DNA of 64,000 nt from Ornithinibacillus sp047228935 (GTDB lineage Bacteria > Bacillota > Bacilli > Bacillales > Amphibacillaceae), in assembly GCF_047228935.1 (NCBI RefSeq), contig NZ_JBFEGG010000004.1:124001-188000 (forward strand), written 5' to 3'. The notes under the pieces were generated by a model. That model saw nothing but the letters and a program-made list of their open reading frames with translations, had not been told where the DNA came from and did not search any database. Numbering within the stretch: position 1 is the first letter of the stretch; each line of letters begins with the position of its first letter. The translations under genes were made by a program, and so were the position numbers. Shown here piece after piece: positions 23,830 through 32,536 of this stretch.

Positions 23830-23985
23830 TCAACATCCCACCTTATTACTATATCTTTTTCTATTCGGTACAATTATATGCATCTGTTAAGTGACTTCCT
23901 GGGTACAGTTCACATCGTCTATATGATGAAAAACACGTTAACTATCATGTCCAACTGGAGGTACTTCATTTCAAGTTCCTTTTCG

Positions 23986-24014
23986 GTATAAAATAGTTGA
24001 ACAAACCCAAACTA
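23986..24014 (+). promoter_or_regulatory. Putative sigma G/F promoter of tlp
   Basis: GTATA (23986-23990) and CAAACTA (24008-24014) are 17 bases apart, close to the forespore sigma consensus GNATA and CATNNTA. A forespore promoter is what tlp would need. Confidence 0.5.
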
Positions 24015-24045
24015 AGTTTATATGCATAAAGTTTGGAGGATAAAT

Positions 24046-24282
24046 ATGACTGAAAAAAAGCAACCAAACGTTGATAATCGACATAATAATGTGGAACGAT
24101 TACATGATATGATTGAAAATACGGAAGCAAAGCTGAAAGAAGCTGAAATGAGCATGGAATTTGCAAGTCTTGAAGAGAGGGAATATTTAATACAAAAAAA
24201 TGAGCGTCGTAAACAATCGATTAAAGCGATGAAGGAAGAAATGAAAGACGAGATGACCGACCGGAAGCAGCGTGAAATATAA
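24046..24282 (+). CDS. tlp: Small acid-soluble spore protein Tlp
   Basis: A 78-residue hydrophilic helical protein with the Tlp family pattern: NRHNNVERLHDMIENTEAKL, SMEFAS, and KNERRKQSIKAMKEEMKDE. Tlp is a minor spore core protein named thioredoxin-like but without thioredoxin activity. ATG 24046 has TTGGAGGA just upstream; the open frame eight codons further 5' has no ribosome site. The gene diverges from the ger operon and is preceded by a forespore-type promoter, in line with sporulation-specific expression. Confidence 0.92.
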   Translation: MTEKKQPNVDNRHNNVERLHDMIENTEAKLKEAEMSMEFASLEEREYLIQKNERRKQSIKAMKEEMKDEMTDRKQREI

Positions 24283-24326
24283 AGGAGAGTGCTGGGACAT
24301 ATAAACATGTTTCAGCACTCTCCTTT
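24281..24326 (+). terminator. Terminator after tlp
   Basis: AAAGGAGAGTGCTG pairs exactly with CAGCACTCTCCTTT; the tail is short in T. It begins inside the tlp stop codon. Confidence 0.75.
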
Positions 24327-24354
24327 ACTGTATTACCTTTTACGACTATGTTCA

Positions 24355-24606
24355 TTAATAGTAAGGAAAAAATGGCCCATATCCATAGAACGGATAACCA
24401 TATCCATACCCATATGGAGCATATAAGGCACTTCCTAGTAATCCTCCCAATACTCCACCTACGAAAGGAGCTCCAAATCCGTAACCAAAAGGCCTACCAA
24501 ACCCGAAAGGTCTTCCGTAATAGAATGGCCTTCCAAATGGTCTAGGTCTTCCGAAGATTCTTTCGTCATATTGTTGTACCGGAACTGAATTTACCCCTTG
24601 ATACAT
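24355..24606 (-). CDS. Gly/Tyr/Phe-rich spore-coat-like protein
   Basis: An 83-residue protein made of a short ordinary N-terminus (MYQGVNSVPVQQYDE) and a low-complexity region rich in GRPF, GYG and YPF blocks, with a hydrophobic GGVLGGLLGSALYAP in the middle. Composition resembles small Gly/Tyr-rich coat and crust proteins of Bacillus spores. No domain is recognised. AAGGGGGAA lies before ATG. Its neighbours (tlp and the ger operon) are spore genes, and CATACATTA on the minus strand near 24669-24677 resembles a sigma K -10 box, but no -35 was clear. The coat role is inferred. Confidence 0.65.
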   Translation of the reverse strand: MYQGVNSVPVQQYDERIFGRPRPFGRPFYYGRPFGFGRPFGYGFGAPFVGGVLGGLLGSALYAPYGYGYGYPFYGYGPFFPYY

Positions 24607-24750
24607 TCATATTCCCCCTTAAAACTTGAGTCATATTACGTTTAAAAGTGATTAAATTGCCCATATGGTAATGTATGTAAGTGGTAAATGTTTGCTTGGG
24701 TGAAAACCCAGATACTGATAACATATTTTTGAAGATAGGGTGTGGCTATT

Positions 24751-25209
24751 TTATCCTTTCATTAATTGACTCCTCCTTTTACGTGCTTGTTGATACAGTT
24801 CACGTTCATTCTCTGTTTCTGGAATAACCGCAGGAACAGGTGCTGGTTTTCCATGTTCGTCAATTGCAACCATGGTAAGGAAGGAGGTCGTTGTTAAACT
24901 TTTTTCCCTTGTTTTAAAATGTTCACATTCTACTTTAACGTATACGTCCATGGAAGTCCTACCTGTTGCAATAACAAAACCTTCTAACGTGAGGATGTCA
25001 CCAACTCTTGCCGAGGATAAGAAGTTCACCTTGTCTATTGATGCTGTAACTACTACTTTATTACTGTGCTTCATCGCTGCAATCGCCGCAATTTCATCAA
25101 TATAAGATAAGACCTTTCCTCCGAAAATCGTGCCTAAATGATTTGTATCTGGAGGTAAAACTAATTTTGTTTGGATGGTACGAGAAATATTTGTAGATAA
25201 ACTTTCCAT
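24751..25209 (-). CDS. Acyl-CoA thioesterase (YkhA-like hotdog fold)
   Basis: A 152-residue single hotdog-domain thioesterase of the YkhA/YciA group that hydrolyses acyl-CoA to free acid and CoA. The motif NHLGTIFGGKVLSYIDEIAAIAA (split over the active-site helix) and KVVTASIDKVNF are family hallmarks. ATG 25209 is chosen because GTGGGAG is four to five bases upstream; the open frame extends to 25278 but that part overlaps a terminator hairpin. The next upstream element on the strand is a cobalamin riboswitch, separated by that terminator. Confidence 0.9.
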   Translation of the reverse strand: MESLSTNISRTIQTKLVLPPDTNHLGTIFGGKVLSYIDEIAAIAAMKHSNKVVVTASIDKVNFLSSARVGDILTLEGFVIATGRTSMDVYVKVECEHFKTREKSLTTTSFLTMVAIDEHGKPAPVPAVIPETENERELYQQARKRRSQLMKG

Positions 25210-25263
25210 ATTACTCCCACTTTCTTTTTGATAGTTAGGTCTCTTCGAAATGGTTTCGGAAAT

Positions 25264-25297
25264 AAAAAAATCCATCATTCTTTAAGAAGATGGATTT
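25264..25297 (-). terminator. Terminator between cobalamin riboswitch and thioesterase gene
   Basis: On the minus strand AAATCCATC pairs with GATGGATTT over a 12-base loop and is followed by a T run. It lies about 115 bases after the riboswitch and 55 bases before the thioesterase start. Confidence 0.8.
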
Positions 25298-25412
25298 ACA
25301 AATAAGGGTTGTGAAAAGCGAAAATTAGGTAGAATTCGTAACTGGTCTACATGCGCTTATTACCCTGATATCCAACCTTCCTAGCTCCCGAAGAAGATTA
25401 TACGTAATAAAA

Positions 25413-25560
25413 ATGGCAGGTCTCCTGACTTGTGCTTCATCTTACTTTAAGCCTTCCCATCCTAAGACAGTGGATTATCTTATTTCATCAGCACTTACAG
25501 TTGCGGGGACAGTTCTGGACTTTCACCAGATTCCCTATTAAGTCTTTTCAGACACCAAGT
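25413..25560 (-). ncRNA. Cobalamin (B12) riboswitch, orphan
   Basis: Read on the minus strand, the stretch has GGTG at the 5' side, AGGGAA followed by TCTGGTGAAAGTCC, then CCCCGCAACTGT, CCACTG, GGGAAGG and the complete B12 box AGTCAGGAGACCTGCC. This is the full cobalamin aptamer. No cobalamin synthesis or transport gene follows; the next items are a terminator and an acyl-CoA thioesterase gene. It may regulate that gene by transcription control or be a relic or riboswitch-sRNA. Confidence 0.93.
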
Positions 25561-25757
25561 TTATTGGTATATATTATTACTTAGTTTAAATAGTACTATT
25601 ATTTTAAATGTAATATAAAAGACTGTAATATGCCAATAGTTTTTGCGAATGGTGGTTAAGAGGTGTAAAGAATTGTGATTCATCTCTCTAAAGGAGTAAA
25701 ATATACTTATAAAAGAAAAAATTAATCAAACGTTTGTTTAAGGAGGAATGGATACAT
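25561..25757. other. Intergenic region upstream of riboswitch and pepV
   Basis: AT-rich divergent region that must hold the minus-strand riboswitch promoter and the plus-strand pepV promoter. I could not assign either with confidence. Confidence 0.4.
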
Positions 25758-27167
25758 ATGAGCACGATTAATTGGATGGATGAGGTATTAAAACGTAAAG
25801 AGGATTTTATAAAAGATTTGCAAGGTCTATTACAAATTAAAAGTGTGTTGGATGAAGAAAATGCAACTGAAGAGGCACCACTAGGAAAAGGCATTAAAGA
25901 AGCACTCCAGTATATGCTAGACTTAGGAGAGAAAGATGGTTTTACTTCAAAAAATGTTGGAAATCTCGCAGGTCACCTTGAAATGGGACAAGGTTCAGAA
26001 TTAGTTGGTGTTTTAGGACATGTGGATGTTGTACCAGAGGGTGATGGATGGAGTGTTGACCCTTACAGTGGAATCATAAAAGATGGAAAAATCTATGCTC
26101 GAGGATCAAGCGATGATAAAGGACCAACTATTGCAGCTTATTATGCAATGAAAATAGTGAAAGAATTAGGATTACCTTTAAATAAACGCGTTCGTCTTAT
26201 TATAGGAACTGATGAAGAAAGTAATTGGCGATGTGTAGACCATTATTTTGAACATGAAGAGATGCCTACTACTGGATTTGTACCGGATGCAGACTTCCCG
26301 ATTATTTTTGCAGAAAAAGGAATCACTGATTATGACGTTGTTCAACCTATTCAAACGATTGATGATACGGCTTCCAAAAAATTAGTTTCCTTCCAATCCG
26401 GTCTTCGTTATAATATGGTACCTGATTTTGCAGAAGCAAAAATAAACGTGCAACATGACGCAACTGACTTAATTCAAGGTTATCTGGCATATCTTAATGA
26501 AGTGAAACTAGAGGGAAATGCAAACGTTGAAAATGGTGTTGTAGTCCTTAACTTAGTTGGAAAAAGTGCTCACGGTGCAGAGCCTAGTAAAGGTAAAAAT
26601 GCTGGTACTTACTTAGCACACTATTTACAACAACTAGAGTTAGATAATGCAGGAAAGCAATATGTTACAACCGTAGCTGAATTCCATGACAAGTCACGTG
26701 GAGAAGTATTTGGAGTTGAATATGAGGATGAAGAATCTGGTCATTTAACAATTAATGTTGGAGTGATGAGTTATAGTAATGAGTCTTTAGGTCGTATAGG
26801 GATTAATATGCGATACCCGGTTACATTTGATATTGAAGAAGGAAAGAAAAAAATTGAAACTTACTTGGAAACAAAAGGTCTTCAATTAGAAAACTTCTCT
26901 GATGGAAAGCCAACATATGTGAAGAAAGATGATCCACTTATTAAGACATTACAAAAAGTGTATGAGGAACAAACTGGTGATGAAGCGTATCTATTAGCAA
27001 TTGGTGGTGGGACGTATTCACGTGCTTTAGACCATGGGGTAGCTTTTGGCGCAATGTTCCCTGGGCGTGAAGATGTCATGCATCAAAAAGATGAATATGC
27101 TATTGTTGATGATCTTTTAAAGGCAACTGCAATTTATGCACAAGCTGTTTATGAATTAGCAAAATAA
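25758..27167 (+). CDS. pepV: Dipeptidase PepV (M20 family)
   Basis: A 469-residue zinc dipeptidase of the M20A/PepV family that cleaves unblocked dipeptides in the cytoplasm. Metal motifs are GHVDVVPEGDGW, SSDDKGP, and GTDEESNWRC (catalytic Glu and zinc Glu); a lid domain occupies about 180-380, and GGGTYSRAL and the His of EDVMHQKDEY complete the site. AGGAGG precedes ATG 25758. Length is normal. The 3' end runs into a GC-rich hairpin shared with convergent cysK. Confidence 0.93.
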   Translation: MSTINWMDEVLKRKEDFIKDLQGLLQIKSVLDEENATEEAPLGKGIKEALQYMLDLGEKDGFTSKNVGNLAGHLEMGQGSELVGVLGHVDVVPEGDGWSVDPYSGIIKDGKIYARGSSDDKGPTIAAYYAMKIVKELGLPLNKRVRLIIGTDEESNWRCVDHYFEHEEMPTTGFVPDADFPIIFAEKGITDYDVVQPIQTIDDTASKKLVSFQSGLRYNMVPDFAEAKINVQHDATDLIQGYLAYLNEVKLEGNANVENGVVVLNLVGKSAHGAEPSKGKNAGTYLAHYLQQLELDNAGKQYVTTVAEFHDKSRGEVFGVEYEDEESGHLTINVGVMSYSNESLGRIGINMRYPVTFDIEEGKKKIETYLETKGLQLENFSDGKPTYVKKDDPLIKTLQKVYEEQTGDEAYLLAIGGGTYSRALDHGVAFGAMFPGREDVMHQKDEYAIVDDLLKATAIYAQAVYELAK

Positions 27168-27170
27168 AAG

Positions 27171-27196
27171 GTAGGGGGCGCCAAGAAGCCCCCTAC
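27171..27196. terminator. Hairpin between pepV and cysK
   Basis: GTAGGGGGC (27171-27179) pairs exactly with GCCCCCTAC (27188-27196). There is no T tract, and the hairpin covers the cysK stop, so termination is plausible but not certain. Confidence 0.55.
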
Positions 27197-28107
27197 AATT
27201 CCATACTTAAATACCGTTCTCCTGTATCTGGTGCGATGCAGACAATTCTTTTCCCCTTACCTAACTTCTTCCCTACTTGGATTGCTGCATAAACAGCAGC
27301 TGCCCCAGATGGTCCAATGAAAATCCCTTCTAATCTAGCAAGATCACGAAGCATCGTAATGGCTTCCTCATCCTCAATTTGAATAATTTCATCATAAATA
27401 GTTGTATTTAATATTTTCGGAACAAATCCAGGACTTGTTCCAACGAGCTTATGCTTACCTGGTTTCCCGCCAGATAAGACTGGAGAACCTTTTGGCTCTA
27501 CAACAGCTATATGAAGGTTCGGTAGGTTTTCTTTCAACGCTTCTCCGGTACCAGTTACGGTTCCACCAGTACCTGCAGTGCAAACAAATGCATCTAAATT
27601 ACTATCCATTTGTTCCAAAATTTCGAGAGCGGTAGTTGTACGGTGTATATTAGGATTTGCTTCGTTCTCGAATTGCTGTGGGATGAAGCTACCTGGAATT
27701 TCTCTTTGTAATTCTAATGCTTTTCTTATACATCCAGGCATCTTGTCCTCACTTGGTGTTAACACAATCTTAGCCCCATAGGCTTGTAAAATTCTTCTTC
27801 TCTCCATCGTACTATTGTCAGGCATTACTAGAATAGCTTTATAGCCTCTAGCTGCTGCATTCATCGCTAGCCCAATACCGGTATTCCCACTAGTAGGCTC
27901 AATAATTGTTCCACCAGGTTTTAGTAAGCCTTTTTCTTCTGCGACTTGAATCATGTTATAAGCAGCACGGTCTTTTACGCTTCTACTAGGATTGTACATC
28001 TCTAGTTTCACATAAATATCAGCCGAGTTTTTCGGGACAACTTTATTTAACTTAACAATGGGAGTTTCTCCGATAAGCTGAGATATATCTTCTACTACTT
28101 TCATCAT
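27193..28107 (-). CDS. cysK: Cysteine synthase (O-acetylserine sulfhydrylase)
   Basis: A 304-residue fold-type II PLP enzyme making cysteine from O-acetylserine and sulfide. The PLP lysine is Lys45 in RSVKDRAAYNM; the substrate loop is TSGNTGIGLA; the phosphate cup is TAGTGGTVTG; GPSGAA is near the C-terminus. Two adjacent ATGs open the frame; the upstream ribosome site is weak. It may be CysK or a paralogue such as CysM; no sulfur-pathway genes are adjacent and no T-box or CymR site is obvious. Confidence 0.92.
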   Translation of the reverse strand: MMKVVEDISQLIGETPIVKLNKVVPKNSADIYVKLEMYNPSRSVKDRAAYNMIQVAEEKGLLKPGGTIIEPTSGNTGIGLAMNAAARGYKAILVMPDNSTMERRRILQAYGAKIVLTPSEDKMPGCIRKALELQREIPGSFIPQQFENEANPNIHRTTTALEILEQMDSNLDAFVCTAGTGGTVTGTGEALKENLPNLHIAVVEPKGSPVLSGGKPGKHKLVGTSPGFVPKILNTTIYDEIIQIEDEEAITMLRDLARLEGIFIGPSGAAAVYAAIQVGKKLGKGKRIVCIAPDTGERYLSMEL

Positions 28108-28269
28108 TATACCGACTTTCTTTCAAGTTTCTGTCATTTTACTACTGAATGATGCGGAAAAGCAAATGGTTCCATTCTGTTGAAAAAGTGTTTCTATTAT
28201 TAAAAGTTATTATAGTTTTCAAATATTAATTCAAGGTTTACAATGGTTAAAAGGGAGAGTGAAAAGCAG

Positions 28270-30075
28270 ATGAACTATATGGATACTTGGGACTTAGAAA
28301 CAATTTTCCCTGGAGGTACTAAATCCGAGGAATTACAGGCGAAATTAAAAGATGTTGAAAAGCAAATTGCCCAGTACCAATCATTATTAAATGAGTGGAA
28401 CTATCAATCACAGCCAGTAGATGATTTTAAAACGATTTTACAAAAGCAAGAAGCAATCGGAAAAGGATTGGGTCAATCTGGAACATTTGTGAGCATGTGG
28501 CATGATGCTTATATGAATGATGAACATGCGAGTGTTGTAAAGGGTCAGATTATGGAGCTTTATAGTGAAGTGCAAAAGCTTTCAAACACTTTCACAAAAA
28601 AACTAGTTGAAATACCTGATGCCGAATGGAGCAAACTTTTAGAGGATAAAGATTTAAACGAGGTTTCTTTCGCATTAAATGAAATTCGTTCTGATGGTAA
28701 ACGTTTGTTATCAGAAGAGGAAGAAAAACTTATAGCAGAGCTAAACAAGGATGGTCTTTCTGCTTGGAGTAACCTTTACGATACAGTAGTTTCGATTATG
28801 ACGATTCCATTTACGGATAAAGAAGGAAAAACTACTGAGTTATCCGTTGGTCAAGCAATGAATAGAATGTACGCTGACCCAGATCCAGAAGTAAGAAGTC
28901 AGTTATTTGAAAACTGGGAAGCGGCATGGACTAAATATGGTCCGATATTTGCTGACACCTTAAACCATTTAGATGGCTACCGTATCACATTACAAACGAA
29001 ACACCAATACAAAGATCACTTAGAAGAACCGTTGGAATATAACCGCATGACAAAGGAAACTCTTGATGCGATGTGGTCAGCAGTTTCGAATAACAAGCAA
29101 CCATTTCTAGATTTCCTAGGTCAAAAAGCAAAATTATTAGGTATGGAAAAATTAGGTTGGGAGGATGTTGATGCTCCCATTGCACTTGGGGAAGTAAAAC
29201 CTACTCGTTTTACATATGATGAAGCATGTGATTTCGTCATTGAAAACTTCGCATCTTTCGGCCCTAAATTAGCTGGATTTGCGAAGCATGCTTTAGAAAA
29301 TCGCTGGGTAGAAGCAGAGGATAGACCAAATAAACGACCGGGTGGATACTGCACTAGCCTTCCAGAGTTTGGAGAATCCCGTATTTTCATGACATTTACT
29401 GGTTCTTCTTCAGACACTAGTACATTAGCACATGAACTTGGCCATGCATTCCATAGTCATGTAATGAAGGATTTACCAACGTTGAATCGTCGTTACGCGA
29501 TGAACGTTGCGGAAACTGCTAGTACGTTTGCTGAGACGATTATCGGAAATGCAACAGTGGCGAATGCTAAGTCCAAAGAAGAGAAAGCTTCACTTTTAAA
29601 TACGAAATTAGAAAATGCAACAGCAATGTTCATGAACATTCATGCTCGTTTCTTGTTTGAAAATGCATTTTATAAAGAACGCGCAAAAGGCATTGTTTCA
29701 GAAAAAAGATTAAATGAATTAATGGTTGAAGCACAGAAGGAAGCGTATGGTGATAGCCTAGCTAGCTACCATCCACACTTCTGGTGCAGTAAGCTACACT
29801 TTTTCATTGGTGGCGTACCATTTTATAATTTCCCATATACATTCGGATTCCTATTCAGCCTAGGTATTTATGCTGAATACCTAAAGGATAGAGAAGGTTT
29901 TGAGGAGAAATACATTGCCTTACTGAAAGATACTGGCTCCATGCAGGTGGAGGATTTAGCTCAAAAACATCTAGGCGTAGATATTACAAAAGAAGATTTC
30001 TGGGCTGCTGGAATTCAATTAATGGCTAATGATGCGAAAGAATTTATAGAATTAACAAATGAAATTGTGAAGTAA
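28270..30075 (+). CDS. pepF: Oligoendopeptidase F family M3 metallopeptidase
   Basis: A 601-residue cytoplasmic peptidase of family M3B. The zinc motif is HELGH at residues 388-392 with the downstream glutamate in NVAETASTFAE; the N-terminal helical region carries TWDLETIFPGG. Such enzymes degrade oligopeptides of about 6-18 residues. ATG 28270 is chosen since AAGGGAGAG lies ten bases upstream; the frame opens nine codons earlier without a site. It ends at a bidirectional terminator. Confidence 0.92.
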   Translation: MNYMDTWDLETIFPGGTKSEELQAKLKDVEKQIAQYQSLLNEWNYQSQPVDDFKTILQKQEAIGKGLGQSGTFVSMWHDAYMNDEHASVVKGQIMELYSEVQKLSNTFTKKLVEIPDAEWSKLLEDKDLNEVSFALNEIRSDGKRLLSEEEEKLIAELNKDGLSAWSNLYDTVVSIMTIPFTDKEGKTTELSVGQAMNRMYADPDPEVRSQLFENWEAAWTKYGPIFADTLNHLDGYRITLQTKHQYKDHLEEPLEYNRMTKETLDAMWSAVSNNKQPFLDFLGQKAKLLGMEKLGWEDVDAPIALGEVKPTRFTYDEACDFVIENFASFGPKLAGFAKHALENRWVEAEDRPNKRPGGYCTSLPEFGESRIFMTFTGSSSDTSTLAHELGHAFHSHVMKDLPTLNRRYAMNVAETASTFAETIIGNATVANAKSKEEKASLLNTKLENATAMFMNIHARFLFENAFYKERAKGIVSEKRLNELMVEAQKEAYGDSLASYHPHFWCSKLHFFIGGVPFYNFPYTFGFLFSLGIYAEYLKDREGFEEKYIALLKDTGSMQVEDLAQKHLGVDITKEDFWAAGIQLMANDAKEFIELTNEIVK

Positions 30076-30082
30076 TGAAGAT

Positions 30083-30116
30083 AAGGTGCTTATCCTGCAG
30101 AGGGTAAGCACCTTTT
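30083..30116. terminator. Bidirectional terminator between pepF and alcohol dehydrogenase
   Basis: AAGGTGCTTATCC pairs with GGGTAAGCACCTT (one wobble or mismatch), then TTTATT. Confidence 0.85.
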
Positions 30117-30117
30117 A

Positions 30118-31251
30118 TTATGGCTTTAAGACCACTTTAATACAATTATCCTCTTTATTATTAAAAATTTTATAGGCATGAGGTGCTTCATCCAGGGCTA
30201 GATTATGGGTGATAATTTGTTTTGGATCGATCTTTTCATTAATAATCATATCGTATAAATGTGGCATGAAATGTCTTGCTGGTGCTTGCCCCATTTTGAT
30301 TGTGATGTTTCTGGTAAAGAATGGACCTAATGGAAACATATTATAAAGTCCGCCATATACTCCAGTTATTTGAAGAGTTCCACCTTTTCGTACAGCTTTC
30401 GTGGCAATTTGAATTGGTCCTAACGTTCCACCTTGAAGCTTTAATTTTTGTTCTACCCATTCGAGTGGGGATTTTTTTCCGTCCATTCCAACACAATCAA
30501 TAACAACATCTGCCCCGCCTTTTGTGATTTCCTTTAATGTTTCTCCCATATCTTCATCTTCGGTAAAATTGAACACTTCTGTTTTGTTAATCTTTCTAGA
30601 ATGCTCTAACCTGTTATGAATATAATCAACAGCTATAACCCTCTCTGCCCCTTGTTGCCATGCGAATTGTTGGGTCATTAATCCAATGGGTCCTGAACCG
30701 AGTACGATAACAGTATCTCCTTCTTTTACCCCACTGTTTACAACACTCCAATAAGCAGTAGGGAGCACATCTGATAAAAACAATAATGATTCGTCCTCAA
30801 GCTCACAATCTTGCGGTATGACAAATGGAGTGTAATTACCAAACGGTACTCGTAAATATTCAGCTTGTCCACCTGGGTAATTACCGAACTTCTCTGAGTA
30901 TCCTAAATACCCGCCTGAGTCATAGTGTGGGTTAGAGTTATCGCATTGGCTTTCCAAATCATGGTTGCAATAATGACATTTTCCGCATGCAACGGTAAAT
31001 GGAATCACTACTCTATCTCCCTTTTTAACTTTCGTGACATCAGTACCAACCTCTTCTACAATTCCCATCGGTTCGTGTCCTATGACATAATCAATTGGGA
31101 GAGGGAAGTTTCCTTGATATAAATGTAAATCTGACCCACATATAGCAGTAGAGGTAATTTTAACAATAACATCTTCTTTATCTTGTATCATCGGTGCTTC
31201 TACATCTTTTATTGCGACTTGGTATTTACCCTGATACGTGACTGCCTTCAT
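30118..31251 (-). CDS. Zinc-dependent alcohol dehydrogenase family protein
   Basis: A 377-residue medium-chain dehydrogenase/reductase. Catalytic zinc ligands are the Cys in TAICGSDLH and the GHE motif; the structural zinc site is CGKCHYCNHDLESQC; the cofactor motif is VLGSGPIGL. The layout resembles glutathione-independent formaldehyde dehydrogenase-like and AdhB enzymes, but the substrate is not deducible. AGGAGG precedes the ATG. The gene diverges from the CadD-like gene. Confidence 0.9.
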   Translation of the reverse strand: MKAVTYQGKYQVAIKDVEAPMIQDKEDVIVKITSTAICGSDLHLYQGNFPLPIDYVIGHEPMGIVEEVGTDVTKVKKGDRVVIPFTVACGKCHYCNHDLESQCDNSNPHYDSGGYLGYSEKFGNYPGGQAEYLRVPFGNYTPFVIPQDCELEDESLLFLSDVLPTAYWSVVNSGVKEGDTVIVLGSGPIGLMTQQFAWQQGAERVIAVDYIHNRLEHSRKINKTEVFNFTEDEDMGETLKEITKGGADVVIDCVGMDGKKSPLEWVEQKLKLQGGTLGPIQIATKAVRKGGTLQITGVYGGLYNMFPLGPFFTRNITIKMGQAPARHFMPHLYDMIINEKIDPKQIITHNLALDEAPHAYKIFNNKEDNCIKVVLKP

Positions 31252-31432
31252 AATGTCCTCCTAGTAAAATGGTTATATATACGGCTATTTTGTGTCCAAT
31301 TGTTGATAAGTATGCAGTATGTCTCTTATTAGTTCCATTCAAGATTTTCCTTTTGTCATATAATTAACTGGTCTATTCCGAATTTGGAAAGCCTATAATA
31401 ATACAAAGCTTGTCTAATAGGGGGAGTGTCTG

Positions 31433-32038
31433 TTGGTTACGATGATAACTATGGTGCTTATGTTTGTTGCAGCAGGTATTGATGAGATGCTTGTACTTAT
31501 TGTATTTTTTGCCCATGCTAATAATGCTAAACAAATAAAGCAAGTGTATGTTGGCCAGCAGGTAGGAATGACAAGTGTTCTGATTGTTTCTTTACTTGCA
31601 CTTTATGGAATTTCCTTTATCAATGGAGAGTGGACAGGCTTACTTGGGTTACTTCCAATTGTTATTGGTGTAATGGCTTTATTTGAAAGGGATGAAGAGG
31701 AAGAAGATAACGCATTTTTAAGCAAATCGTCAATCTTTAGTAATCTTTCCGTTAGAGTAGCAATCATTGCTATAGCTGGAGGGGCTGAAGAAATAGCTGT
31801 GATTGTACCTTATTTTACAACGTTAACCATGATAGATTTATTTCTTGCAGCTGTTACATTTTTCGTTATGGTTTTGATTTGGAGTATTATTTGTCATGTG
31901 CTTAGTTCTACCAAACAAGTTTATGCTTTCGTAAATAAGTATGAACGGATCTTTATTCCAGTAGTCTTTATCTGGATTGGTATACATGTTTTACTAGAAA
32001 GTGACACGATTGAAACTATTCTGGATTTATTTTTATAA
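31433..32038 (+). CDS. CadD-like cadmium resistance / cation transporter
   Basis: A 201-residue membrane protein with about five to six TM helices and an acidic cytoplasmic loop (ERDEEEEDN, near 86-94). The motifs AAGIDEMLVLIVFF and AGGAEEIAVIVPYF are internal repeats typical of the CadD family, which gives cadmium resistance or exports related substrates. TTG 31433 has GGGGGAG six bases upstream; ATG 31442 is an alternative. No CadC-type regulator is adjacent. Confidence 0.85.
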   Translation: MVTMITMVLMFVAAGIDEMLVLIVFFAHANNAKQIKQVYVGQQVGMTSVLIVSLLALYGISFINGEWTGLLGLLPIVIGVMALFERDEEEEDNAFLSKSSIFSNLSVRVAIIAIAGGAEEIAVIVPYFTTLTMIDLFLAAVTFFVMVLIWSIICHVLSSTKQVYAFVNKYERIFIPVVFIWIGIHVLLESDTIETILDLFL

Positions 32039-32131
32039 GACATTTTACTTATAATAATTACCGTGAATCTGATATCATGCCATGTGGAATACTATTATTA
32101 TCCTAAAGAAGAAAAGAAGGAGTCATACGTT

Positions 32132-32308
32132 ATGGCAAAAGCAGCTGAAGGCGATACAATTGAAATTATGTCTGGAGAACATAAAGGGAAAAAGGGAACG
32201 GTACTTATCGTGAGAGAAAACTCAGTAATTGTGGAAATTGGTCATAATACAGTTCGAGATGAACCAATCAAAACGGTTATCAATCATAAAAATTACGTAT
32301 TGGTTTAA
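32132..32308 (+). CDS. DUF2187 (KOW-like) small protein
   Basis: A 58-residue protein, MAKAAEGDTIEIMSGEHKG followed by KKGTVLIVRENSVIVEIGH, a compact KOW/SH3-like barrel known as DUF2187 and common in Bacillaceae (YkvS-like). Its function is unknown; KOW folds often contact RNA or ribosomes. ATG 32132 is chosen because AAGAAGGAG is nine bases upstream; the open frame 23 codons earlier has no site. It ends at a strong terminator. Confidence 0.85.
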   Translation: MAKAAEGDTIEIMSGEHKGKKGTVLIVRENSVIVEIGHNTVRDEPIKTVINHKNYVLV

Positions 32309-32317
32309 GAAAAATTG

Positions 32318-32350
32318 AAATTTCCACCTCACTAGGGGGTGGAAATTTTT
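32318..32350 (+). terminator. Rho-independent terminator after DUF2187 gene
   Basis: AAATTTCCACC pairs exactly with GGTGGAAATTT, followed by T residues. Confidence 0.9.
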
Positions 32351-32536
32351 GCGTTATAAGGGAATTGCTGAAATATGTTAATAATGGCTGATACAGTTAT
32401 ATTTCCGCTGATAAATTGATAGTTTAAATAACTCCTTTTTCAATTTTGGTATTAGTAGTTCACTAACAAGTCCTTATCAATTCATATGGATAAATTAGCC
32501 TCTCATATCATATCCATTAGATGGGGAGGTATGGTA

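Noticed and set aside
23830..23900. Sigma G promoter before the ger operon
   Set aside because: A GCATA-like -35 is present but no -10 of the CATNNTA type lies at the right distance.
24018..24308. Minus-strand 96-codon frame over tlp
   Set aside because: Antisense shadow; Tlp on the plus strand matches a known family and has a good ribosome site.
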